Of a stretch of DNA of 23,546 nucleotides, positions 11,198 to 20,135 are shown piece by piece. A program made the position numbers and the translations under genes. Within the stretch, counting starts at the first letter, position 1. Every line of letters starts with the position of its first letter. A model generated the notes under the pieces. That model did not search any database and had not been told where the DNA came from. It saw nothing but the letters and a program-made list of their open reading frames with translations. The DNA comes from Saccoglossus kowalevskii (taxonomy: Eukaryota; Hemichordata; Enteropneusta; Harrimaniidae): the NCBI RefSeq assembly GCF_000003605.2, contig NW_003130854.1, forward strand, positions 1,509,806 to 1,533,351, written 5' to 3'.

Positions 11198-11734
11198 CAA
11201 TTTTATAAACTTTACAAGCGCAGCGACGAGTAGCGGTGATATCTCCTGGTAGTGTTCGCATCGTGCATGTTACGTTGATATTACTAGTAGTAAATCCAAA
11301 ACAATGGCACTTCCACGAGCACTGTGATGGTCGTCACAATATTCGTTCGTCTGTTGCATAAATTCGAATCGACAGACCTGTTTAATGTCCGATATGAATA
11401 CAGTACAGCCATTGTCTGTTTTTTTTCTTCTTCAGACTCAGTACAAACGTTTTTTCTTTCTTTAAAGTTTCCAGGTAACAGACAACCATTTAATAGAAAA
11501 CGCTAGATTTTAGTTTGTTCTCGTTTGTAATTCATATACATAATTCACAACTTGAAAATCAATAGGTTACATTTCATTTCTCGTCGACATTAAGTCACAA
11601 TTGCAACAAAAATGTCACTCAAACATATAATGTCAGAGTTCAGAAGAAGATGGTCAATACTCCATATCTACATACAAGTTTTCACACACAGTACATCTGA
11701 ACTAAATTATGTGCTGAATATTGAAAGGAGATCA

Positions 11735-11785
11735 TGAGGGGAAGATTGCGAGGATGAGGAGGAAGAAAAGGAGGGGCGGGGGGGG
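11735..11785 (+). repeat. Purine/G-rich tract
   Basis: A strongly purine-biased stretch ending in G4-C-G8. It could adopt triplex or G-quadruplex structures, although only two long G-runs are present. It is otherwise a low-complexity tract. Confidence 0.6.
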
Positions 11786-11844
11786 TGTCACATTCTGGTG
11801 AACTCAAAATCGGAGTCTATTACAACGTTCAGCTGGAACGTTAT

Positions 11845-11862
11845 TTGTTGTTGTTGTTGTTG
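11845..11862. repeat. (TTG)6 microsatellite
   Basis: Six perfect TTG units just after a small hairpin with AACGTTC/GAACGTT arms (11824-11842). Confidence 0.9.
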
Positions 11863-12143
11863 ATAATTTGCAAATTTTGGTAAAGTGACGCATGTGTATG
11901 GACATCGGGCTTATCTCAAGTATACTTACAGTTTCCGTTGGAAGTTACCTCTCGCGAGATTATCCACAATTCTAGGTGCTTTGTACTATCATATTCTGGT
12001 TGGTAGAATTTTGGTAAATGTCACCAATAAACACATCTGTGGATATGCTTCATGCATTCTGAAAACGTATTTTTTTCATTTTTTTCCCTCCAAGTTGCTG
12101 AATAGCTTGATGTTTTGCCAGAGTAGTAGTCAACAATAAACCA

Positions 12144-12185
12144 AACTTAGTTTATACTAGTAATAACTTAGTTTATACTAGTCAT
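12144..12185. repeat. Two-copy 21-bp tandem repeat
   Basis: Copies at 12144-12164 and 12165-12185 are identical at 20 of 21 positions (unit starts AACTTAGTTTATACTAGT). This is probably a simple duplication. No coding frame is involved. Confidence 0.9.
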
Positions 12186-12427
12186 AGACATACTATATAA
12201 TTCTCAGATAACTGAGGGAATTCCCAGCACCTGGTTGTGTCTTTGAATGTATGAAACAAATAAATATGCATATTAACTCTCAGATGATGAGGGCGAGTAC
12301 ATATGTTGGTGATTATATTCTCAAAAAAATGACAGTATTTACCATCTCTAGAAATTGTTTTTCGTCAGACTTTGAGGTTAATTTGAAATTAAGGTAAACA
12401 CATAGATAAACGTAATTTAAAAAAAAA

Positions 12428-12446
12428 CATACCTGTGTCAGGTATG
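12428..12446. repeat. 8-bp-arm hairpin CATACCTG/CAGGTATG
   Basis: Perfect 8-bp arms with a 3-base loop (TGT). It is short, and its role is unknown. Confidence 0.5.
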
Positions 12447-13238
12447 ATTAGAAATTTATTATGTTTCAAAATGGTAAACCTGTGAACGGTTTTAGAGAAA
12501 TCAGTGTCCAATCATAGAGAATTCTGGGTAATTTGTAGTGCTAAGCGCTAGTTAGGGGGTGTTTTTCTGCAATAAATAGTGCCATTTAAAGACGGAACCA
12601 GTTTAAAGAAAAACAATATTCCATCTTTATGGTTGCCGCCTGTGGATTTAAGTTGTTGGACAAATTACGGTGCCGTATTGACTATGAAGGTCACCCCATC
12701 CGGTGTTTGTTTCCCCGTGGGCCAAATTCTCGTCTTGCAACAGCAATATGTGCCAGCCGGCGCTTTGTTATCGTGACTTTTTTTTGAAAAGGTCGCATTC
12801 ACATCTGTTTCACCCATGTTCGGCAAAAAGTCAAATTAAGTTGAATCCAATTATATTTGTGTTTGTTGTTTAAATCGCATTTGTCAGATTTGAATTCGGA
12901 ATGTACGCTGTCATGGTCGTAGTTTTTTCCCGATCGTAGTTTTAAATAAACAGTAAAAAACAACGCACGCTAGAAAAATGAGCGCGGCGATTCCCAGCAG
13001 GCTGGCGGACAATATTCTGTTTGAATAATTACTAACAGTAAGATTAAATGTATCTATTCCGTATGTGGTGATATGGTAATTCTAGTTGACAGTAACGTTC
13101 CGCTGATATGCGCCACATAGGGACCATCGAATGCTATCATAAACACAACCTTGAAAAAAATAACAACGAATTTAACGCGTAAAACGCATAAAAGTTTGCC
13201 ACGTAGCTCCAAATCGATTAAAAAAATAATATTAATAG

Positions 13239-13520
13239 ATGTATACGGCCATTACCCCCAACGCATATGATGCGAACTTAAACTGCAAGTGGGTCGTCCC
13301 ACAATGCCATGTTCATGGTTCAGTTTTCTGCGAAGGCAGCGGATCAATCTTTGTTACTTTTTCAACCGCAGTCAGTCACGGACGATTTTATTTCACGTAC
13401 ACTCTATTTCTACACCACCCACCCATCGACACAGTGTCAATATGCATTTCCCCGCTGTTCAGGTCTGCGTACATTCCACTGGCTGACACCGCCATAATTA
13501 CACCTCCAAGTCCTTGGTGA
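13239..13520 (+). pseudogene. Weak CUB-like open frame, possibly a degraded fragment
   Basis: The 93-codon frame starts ITPNAYDANLNCKWVV. This recalls the CUB signature in which ..PNxYxxNxNCxWxI opens the domain. A later segment (SGSIFVTFSTAVSHGRFYFTY) loosely resembles the usual CUB end. The roughly 60 residues that should lie between are missing, including the second Cys pair and the acidic calcium site. The splice context on both sides is poor, and the other two plus-strand frames are also open here, which lowers the weight of the open frame. It may be chance or a decayed exon. Confidence 0.15.
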
Positions 13521-14243
13521 TTAGGGTTATCGATTTCTTTGCCTCGCTGCTTCGAGTATATTATCACTTCGTTTTGATAAAATATGAGATTACTTCAAAA
13601 CTGACAGACGGGTGAATGAAACAGAAAACCTCGAACTGGATTCATTCAATATTTGCCGATGTGTGTTATAAAAGACATGACAGTTCGGGCATACACTGAC
13701 TAATTTCATATTGGTGTCAAATTTTTCTCATAAAAAATAACCCAAATTCGTGGGATCCGACTGTTCAGCATCTCCAATTCTGTGCAATGTATTTTCTCGC
13801 AATATGGGATTTTTGTTTATTAAGTCCAGAATTGGGATTTGTGACTAAAGATTAGCTTAGTGACGTCAGACTTGTAATTGAACTTAGCAGACACGAGAAG
13901 ACACGAAGTATTCAATGGATTAATGGATTAATGAAAACAGACACTAAAGAGAACTTTACGACAGAGCTGCAACAGTCTGTAATCTGGTTAAATACTAGTA
14001 TGTGATAAACCAGAAATGTATTTGAATAAATGAACTGAAATATGCATATTTGTTTCTCTAAATTGGGAAATGAAAACAGTTGAAAGTAGACGACAGTATG
14101 AAAATCGTGCATTCTGTTTCTCTACAATGCTACACTGCTACAAACGGATAAACCAGATTCACCTTTCGCTAGACGTAATTCCTACTTGAAAACGAGTGTT
14201 GACTCCGTTAAAATAACACAAACTAGGATAGAACAATACTAGC
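13521..14243. other. Non-coding stretch, CRE-like word only
   Basis: A TGACGTCA palindrome at 13861-13868 is the only item noted. No exon, RNA or transposon was recognised. Confidence 0.35.
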
Positions 14244-14319
14244 TTGTATGTAATTCCTAATGCGAATTATCTTTCTACCTACACTTGTCCTCATTGCGGA
14301 AGTTTGTCAGTCCCACTTT

Positions 14320-14920
14320 TTTTTATATCTTCATCCCCCGGGAAAAACTGTATTCGTGCCCCCGAGAATCCGCCTATAGGACAACAGATAAACCACTTTA
14401 AACGACCGTCCCAATTACCTTTCGCAAATTTAAACTTCTCTAGCCTCGGGGGTGCGATAACCGTGGCACCTGAGCACCGCCGCGCCGCTGTCATATTCCC
14501 TGCCTTTCTATGGAATGACAAGAAGCGGCGAATGTGTAATCAGGTACAGGTCGGGCACCCCCGGGGCACGATGGTCTGTGCGCCCGTTCTTGTTTCCACG
14601 CGCAGTATTTATCAGCGTTGCATTTCAACGTATTTTCTGGAATCATTTCGCAAATGTTGTGGTCGCCACACTATTAATAACTTCTATGCTTGATCGGTCG
14701 GCATACGATTAAACGTACAACCGTTTGGAGAATTATTATATATTTTTTTTTACTGTTTGCCCAGTGTGTCACAGTGACGCAGATGCGAATTGTGTTTGCG
14801 ATCATGTCGCGGGGGCAGCGATGTGGAAATTCCCGATACACCGACGGTAGCGATATCATGACACGCACTGCCAGAGGCGGTCAGCGCGCTGTCTATGATG
14901 GTAAGCGGTTAGTCGTATTT
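14320..14920 (+). promoter_or_regulatory. G+C-rich, CpG-rich island-like segment
   Basis: G+C and CpG are visibly higher here than in the surrounding AT-rich DNA, for example around 14450-14620 and 14800-14890. A TATATAT word lies at 14737-14743, followed 60 bases later by an ATG-led frame ending at a good splice donor. Together these could be a promoter with a first exon. CpG is not strongly depleted elsewhere in the window, so the island interpretation is weak. Confidence 0.25.
14804..14900 (+). CDS. Weak candidate first coding exon, unknown product
   Basis: ATG at 14804 (context GCGATCATGTCGC) opens a frame reading MSRGQRCGNSRYTDGSDI and continuing for about 32 codons to GATG|GTAAGC at 14901, a good 5' splice site that would leave phase 1. 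The peptide is Arg/Gly-rich and matches no family I recognise. No downstream acceptor-flanked exon continuing this frame was identified in the remaining plus strand, so the gene model is incomplete and could be chance. Confidence 0.2.
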
Positions 14921-15254
14921 GAAAGGAAATGCCACAATACATCGCCAAGTTCTGATTAAATGTACGATTGTCGACCACATTTGCCGATACGCATTTATTA
15001 GACAGTGTTTCCAGTTTTTACACTTGTCATGATGATTAGTGCAGATTAGGGTGGCGGTATGTGTGCTAACCGTTTGATTAACGTAACATTATAGCACAGC
15101 TCCACACTGCACCTTGTGGAACCTGATGGTTTCTAGCAATAACCCATAATTGTTTTTTATAATTAGGAGAAATAATGACAAAAAATAATCGAAAGCAGAC
15201 AAACAAACAAGTGCGAAAATTAACAAAGAGTTAACCAGTTACGGCACAACAGCG

Positions 15255-15288
<34 letters not shown>

Positions 15289-15289
15289 A
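15255..15289. repeat. (ACA)n microsatellite
   Basis: About eleven perfect trinucleotide units. Confidence 0.95.
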
Positions 15290-15307
15290 CTATGCTAGGT
15301 ATATAAA

Positions 15308-15340
15308 ATCATAGACCTATCTCTTTCTAAGGTCTATGAT
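15308..15340. repeat. 11-bp perfect hairpin (ATCATAGACCT arms)
   Basis: The arms at 15308-15318 and 15330-15340 are perfectly complementary around an 11-base pyrimidine-rich loop. The arm core CATAGACC is shared with the hairpin at 7205-7232, so both may be relics of one foldback element family. Confidence 0.65.
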
Positions 15341-17160
15341 ACAATGTACCCACCCTTACTCAAACGTACCCACATAATTTCGCCACGGTTCAACCAACAT
15401 GCCTAGCAAATAGCAAATGAAAGAAATTATGAATAGAGAAAAGTAATAACCTAAGTTTCGAAGGGAATGATCAGTAAGATATAATATGACTGACTGTATT
15501 GTTGGTAACATGCAAAAAGACGTAAATTTGAGATACCACGATATCTGCCCGTCCCGCGTTACTTCATCCCACAGGCATGCGTTTGATCTCGACACTCACT
15601 CAACGTTATAAATCGACAATTGCGAAATGAAAAAAAAAAAAAAAATTGAAAAATAATATCGTTAGTTAGTTTTAATGCGATTAAAGAGGCGCCCTAATTA
15701 AGTTAGTTACTCATACTGAAGATGCTCGGAGAGTTATAATTACATTTGGTGAGCCCCCACATTTCCTAAGTACAAGTCGGCGGGGCAATATTTATGATCC
15801 ACGTTTTCAGTTTGTACGTTTGCATAGACCTTATCCTATCCCAGTTTTACGACCGCTATAAATCCGTGTTTGCATTTAAGAGCCCGAGGCAAGACGACGC
15901 GGGACCAGCGGGACGTTTTTTTCTCTCTCTAAAAGTGATTACCATGTTCGTTGCGTGCATAAAAACCAAAGCCTCTCAACAGCGGGGCTACGGGAATCGG
16001 GCTATACCACCATCCAATAAATTTGAATCGGGAATACAATTTAATAATGGAACGAATTAAATTTTGAGTGAGGGTTACGATTGACATATAAGACGATAAT
16101 GTCACAGTAAACGTGTAGCGGTTCAGATATTAAATGTTCGCCCTATTTGCCGTATTTTCTTCTTGTGTCATATCGTATATCCATCATACCCGTCTGTTAC
16201 AATAAACAAGATTTCGAAGATAATTTTCATATTATTTTAAAATCGCTGTCATTAATATTAGTGCACGTTTAATGGGTAACAATTCGCCGCATAGTGTCAG
16301 ACCGAGAGACCCACTGGCAGTTAACACGTGGCCAACACTCCTGGTTAAAAAAGTGAATAAAAAAAACAACAACACAAATTCAACGCCAAATCTACCGATA
16401 CACATAACGTGAGATGATGCGATTTGAAATTAAAATAATTGAAAAAAAAACAAAACGATTTCCGGTGAGTACGATATGATACTGTATTATATGATACAGC
16501 TGAAATCACTACTACGTAAACAACATAAGGCCACGTAAACGGTGTAGCCAGAGTGATTTTATTAAATGTCCTGCCGCGCATGATCATTTTAAAAAATATC
16601 GAAAAAAAACATGGCTTCATTGAACTACAGCAATCAATAGATGCCGTAGATTTTGTTGGGTTCCGCCTGGACGAGGATAGTCTCTAGATGGCGCTGTTCA
16701 CAGTACTGAACGATGACGGAGTCTTGCGATTTGGGCCCGATTTAGCTAATGAGATAACCCACAGCTATGATTTTAAAATCACTCAAGTCTTAAAACACAG
16801 TTTAAACACTCTGTACTGTAATTATCTTTACAGTTGATTTTGAGTGCTTGTTTTTTCTAGTGGTTTGTCCTATTCGATTTTACGTTGTTTTTCTTTGTTT
16901 CTTACACTCCATTTTGTAACCATTAATTCAGCGCAATGCGTGAGTGTTCCTGAATAAAATATATAACTGAAAGAAAACTGAGTAGATCGAATATGCTGCC
17001 ATACAGATTAAATAGAGTGCGCTATTAACCACTAGCTGACTACGAATGGTACTACTATATACTAGTATGCGGATTTATATCTCTGCCAATCTGGACTGTG
17101 TCTGTACTCTTAATAAATAATTGTGCAAATGATAACTTATCTTCGCCTTGCCAGTCATGA

Positions 17161-17233
17161 GTTTCCGTAGTGTAGCGGTTATCACGTTCGCCTAACACGC
17201 GAAAGGTCCCCGGTTCGAGCCCGGGCGGAAACA
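17161..17233 (+). tRNA. tRNA-Val (anticodon AAC)
   Basis: A 73-base cloverleaf with no intron. The 7-bp acceptor GTTTCCG/CGGAAAC is perfect, with A as the discriminator base. The D arm carries AGCGGTT. The anticodon arm TTCGC-CTAACAC-GCGAA places AAC at 17194-17196. The T arm CCCGG-TTCGAGC-CCGGG is perfect. The internal Pol III promoters are present as an A box (TAGTGTAGCGG) and a B box (GGTTCGAGCC). The sequence is close to the typical animal cytosolic tRNA-Val(AAC). AAC, read as IAC after editing, decodes GUU/GUC/GUA. CCA is not encoded, as expected for a nuclear gene. A short T4 run at 17248-17251 could end transcription. It looks functional. Confidence 0.97.
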
Positions 17234-17247
17234 ATGGAAAATTCATA

Positions 17248-17251
17248 TTTT
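17248..17251 (+). terminator. Candidate Pol III terminator (T4)
   Basis: The first run of four T residues downstream of the tRNA gene, 15 bases past its end. It is minimal but in the usual range. Confidence 0.5.
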
Positions 17252-17327
17252 ATTAAGCACTCAAATATCAGTTATATTTTTTCAGTAAAATGAAGTTGAC
17301 ATTTAATTCTCTGTAAACTGGATGTAA

Positions 17328-17353
17328 TGTCACGATTGCTAGTAATCGTGGCA
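17328..17353. repeat. 10-bp hairpin downstream of tRNA-Val
   Basis: The arms TGTCACGATT and AATCGTGGCA pair with one G-T wobble around the loop GCTAGT. It lies about 95 bases past the tRNA. Its role is unknown. Confidence 0.5.
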
Positions 17354-17390
17354 CAACTTAGTGAAAGACGTGCATAACACACCTTTCTTC

Positions 17391-17411
17391 TAAATCGCGC
17401 CCTCTAGTGAC
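17391..17411 (-). promoter_or_regulatory. CTCF-like motif, minus orientation
   Basis: Read on the minus strand this gives TCACTAGAGGGCGC, matching the CTCF core CCASYAGRKGGC except at the first base. It forms one arm of an inverted repeat of about 20 bp with 18361-18380. CTCF is conserved in bilaterians. Occupancy cannot be judged from sequence. Confidence 0.35.
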
Positions 17412-18360
17412 ATAAAATGACGTATTCGGGTTAAGTACAGTGATGTATTTAATATTAAAATACAATTAAACCACCCTACAATTTTCGAAACCGGTTTTTC
17501 TAACCACCAAATATATTTTCTATGGCGGAGTTATGCCACGCACTCGTAATTGGGGCAGTTGCGCTACACTTATGTATCCGTTGCGAAAACTGTAAATGGC
17601 CACCCACAAAATGAAAAGCACAACATCGTTCTTATCATGATATTCAACTTTATTCTTCGAAGTATAATATCAATATTAATATAAATATTAGAAAACCCTT
17701 TGCAAAATAAAACATTACTAACGTTAGTTCACAAAGAATAACAGGAACAGAAACACCGAGTTCGTTCACATGTCGGCGACATAAACATCACAGCGTATTA
17801 AAAAGAAATAGGGAGGGAGACCAAGGGAGGAGCATCACGCAGAAAAAACGATACTGTCAAATTGTGAAATAATTTAAACTTATTCGTAAGAATTAGCTTC
17901 ATTCTTGCCAAAACCATGACATAGGCTGCCATTACGAGCGTTGTCCCACTTAATCCAGTTGATCAAACAAAATAAGCGTTTCCAGACCGGGGATAGAGTG
18001 GCTGTCACGTGATCAGCCAATGTCGTCCAAAAACATAATCTTTATTTATAGATGACTACAGATCAAAACGATATCAACGCTTTGAACAAGATCCATAGAC
18101 AACTTAGAAAATTAGCGAGACCGTGGGATCTAAAAATACTCCCGCTTTGTCATGATTGAAAAAAAAAAACATGTCCGTTTTCTGATAGTCAATAGAAGAG
18201 ATTTTTATTTTTGTGACGTCGTTTGGTACACCAAGAAGCACAGTATCAAGCCTGCAAGTTTACGTTACACCCCAAAACAGCATGTGCGCGCATGCGAAAC
18301 CCCGTATCTTCGACTTCCGGGAAATTCGTCTATGTCACCCGTTGAAATCAAAGAGGTGAC
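17412..18360. other. Non-coding stretch between two CTCF-like motifs
   Basis: No open frame or RNA was recognised. It lies between the two oppositely oriented CTCF-like words and might be the interior of an inverted-repeat element, but no coding remnant or target duplication was found. Confidence 0.35.
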
Positions 18361-18380
18361 TTGTCACTAGGGGGCGCGAT
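18361..18380 (+). promoter_or_regulatory. CTCF-like motif, plus orientation
   Basis: TCACTAGGGGGCGC (18364-18377) matches the CTCF core CCASYAGRKGGC except at the first base. It is inverted relative to 17391-17411, and similarity between the two arms extends to about 30 bp (a CTTTC block on the outer side of each). It could mark a divergent pair of insulator sites or the terminal repeats of a small element. Confidence 0.35.
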
Positions 18381-18436
18381 TACAGGAAAGATATATACAC
18401 GCTTCACTCACTCACGGTAACATTTATTAGTCAGGC

Positions 18437-18500
18437 GTTTCCGTAAGGTAGCGGCTATCTTTTTCGTTTACACGCGAAAAGCTGTTTCCCGGGCGGGAAA
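18437..18500 (+). pseudogene. tRNA-Val pseudogene
   Basis: This is a degenerate copy of the tRNA at 17161. It keeps the acceptor start GTTTCCGTA, the D-arm word GTAGCGG, the anticodon-arm sequence TTCGTTTACACGCGAAAA and the end CCCGGGCGG. The anticodon loop is changed (CCTAACAC to TTTACAC). About 8-9 bases of the T arm, including the TTCGA of the B box, are lost, so it should not be transcribed or fold. The A-rich tail and the following AATGG..ATATTTTAT resemble the DNA after the intact gene, which fits an old local duplication better than a SINE. Confidence 0.8.
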
Positions 18501-19996
18501 AAAAATGGTATACAGTGTTATATTTTATAAAATGGTAGAATTTAGTAGTTTTCAACAGAGATGGCAATTTTCATACATATATAATGCATATTACATTATT
18601 GTCAACCAATAAGGTGCATTATATTGTTTGTAGACCTCACAACTGATCAGGTGATAATTTAACTATCATTCTACGCCAGCTACGGCGGAAATTGTGTGAA
18701 TGTCTTTAACATCACCACGTACATGTCTTTCCCCAAAGCGTCAAAGGCGTCACGCCGCGTCCTGTTTTGGCATGGGCCCCATTCAATGTACTGGAGGCAT
18801 TCCTCGTTGACGCGCGCGCTACGTGACGAATGTAACGTGTATACCCCGGATGTTCATCGTCATATCCTGCATGGTAACTGCAACATTCGCGCCAAACGTA
18901 ACTACGCTCCGCTAGCATCGGATAAGTTAACACTTTGTCTCACATTGTAATCGCGATGGCCGAGATGAATAAAAAATTGTGAAAGATTTCAATTTTGTGA
19001 TTTAATGTTTTCATTATTGTGCGTCCATGCCATTAATTGGGGCACCAGAAAAGTCTTCGGGAAAGAAGAGCCTGAAATGTTGTGTCTCAATCCGTATGGG
19101 GTAAACGCTGCCATGGTAACTAGAAAAAAAAGTCATACATTGTATTGATAAGAATCCCTATTTTGATAACAAATAACAATTTAGTGGACTTCTAAGCGCA
19201 ACATTTGAATTCGGTTCGAATATATCGCGTCTTGTCGCCCTCAGCACAAACAAGCAGCATTATCATAATGTTTTTTTTTAAGCTTTACGGGTTTTTATTA
19301 AAAATATGTCACTATTTCCAGCAAGTGGAAATTACAAAAGATGATGTAAATCTTTACATTATCAAAAATAAATCACTGAAAACGTCCCAGTCGTTAAGCC
19401 ACGTGTTCAAAGATCGTGTAACTAAACAGTATTGTTGTATACGTGGCATTGTACACATGGTATTGAACACGACATGTCATGACGGCTTGGGCGGTTTAGC
19501 GGATCGAAAACCCATTTTAAAGGCCCAGTAAGAGGAGCTCTGTGTTAGCGATTATCGTGCTATTGAGAATAACACCAAAATATGAATATATATGATATGA
19601 ATGTGAGATGTATTATAGCAGAGTATACATACTAGTAGATATTTTTTGCAACAACGCCACATCGTGTCGCTTTTGCCAGTGACGATGTTTTCGTTTTTTT
19701 GGAATCGAATTTAAAATCTGCAAGTAAATGCAGATAATATGCTGTTTCGACAACATCGCGGATTAATACAAATAACTACAAGAACATTGTTATCAGGACA
19801 AGTGTGTTGGACGGATTGCACACAAAAAAGTTACATTTCTCAAATGTAGGGCTAAAAACGGAAGGCGGGAATGATGTAAGCCTACAACATTGCACGTGTA
19901 GGTTTTTGTAAAAAAAGTCTTGTTGAAGTTGAACCAATGGTTTGGTAATTATGGCCGAATCTGACAGGCGCCCAAAATGACAGTTACATGTTTTTT
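18501..19996. other. Non-coding stretch with one MITE-family fragment
   Basis: The only recognised piece is the family 1 fragment at 18735-18782. The plus frame at 19205-19531 has no ATG-supported start and no recognised domain, although TTTCCAG near 19320 could act as an acceptor. The region nearest 20000 would be downstream flank of the minus-strand gene. Confidence 0.35.
18735..18782. mobile_element. MITE family 1, fragment D
   Basis: This segment contains GCCGCGTCCTGTT followed by ATGGGCCCCAT. It matches the reverse of the right arm of copy A (GCCGCGTCCTGTTCGATATGGGACTCAT) in order and spacing. The outer end AAAGCGTCAAAGGCGTCA is a diverged form of the family end. No matching partner end was confirmed, so this may be a solo end. 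Confidence 0.45.
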
Positions 19997-20002
19997 TTTA
20001 AT
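19997..20002 (-). other. Candidate poly(A) signal ATTAAA
   Basis: The first AATAAA-like hexamer found downstream of the minus-strand stop codon, about 135 bases past it. ATTAAA is the commonest variant signal. A canonical AATAAA on this strand lies farther down, near 19305, so the true 3' end is uncertain. Confidence 0.4.
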
Positions 20003-20135
20003 AACGAACGTACGAGACACAAAATCAAGAAAATAAAAATCTATGGCCGCCAAGAACTGCCAACCACAGTTACCACTATCACAAACACCCAGAGGGAAAT
20101 GCACCACCAGAAAGGACGTCACCAAGCGTCAAATG

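Larger units (their letters stand above)
11198..13238. other. Non-coding stretch with small repeats
   Basis: No gene was supported. It contains a purine/G-rich tract (11735-11785), (TTG)6 at 11845-11862, a 2 x 21-bp tandem repeat (12144-12185) and an 8-bp-arm hairpin (12428-12446). The frame at 12579-12776 starts with GTG rather than ATG and has no splice support. Confidence 0.4.
14921..17160. other. Non-coding stretch with simple repeats and one hairpin
   Basis: No gene was supported. It holds (ACA)n at 15255-15289, a hairpin at 15308-15340 and a 16-base poly(A) at 15630-15645. The open frames at 15356-15595 (minus), 15794-16060 (plus) and 16345-16620 (minus) have no recognisable domain or splice context. 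Confidence 0.4.

Noticed and set aside
14244..14693. Plus-strand 149-codon frame
   Set aside because: It lies in a G+C-raised patch where stops are rarer. Opposite-strand and other frames are open too, and no domain was seen.
15660..15710. TTAAAGAGGCGCCCTAATTAA as a possible further MITE end
   Set aside because: No inverted partner was found, and the sequence after TTAA does not match either family.
17055..17246. Minus-strand frame containing PPGLEPGTFRVLGERDN
   Set aside because: This is the antisense translation of the tRNA-Val gene, a common annotation artefact.
17161..18500. Possible CRISPR-like or phage-attachment interpretation of the repeated tRNA segment
   Set aside because: The genome is clearly eukaryotic. 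The repeat is a tRNA pseudogene, with no regular spacing or integrase.
19205..19531. Plus-strand 108-codon frame preceded by a TTTCCAG
   Set aside because: The acceptor-like word is weak, the frame begins without an ATG near a plausible start, the composition looks random, and there is no domain.
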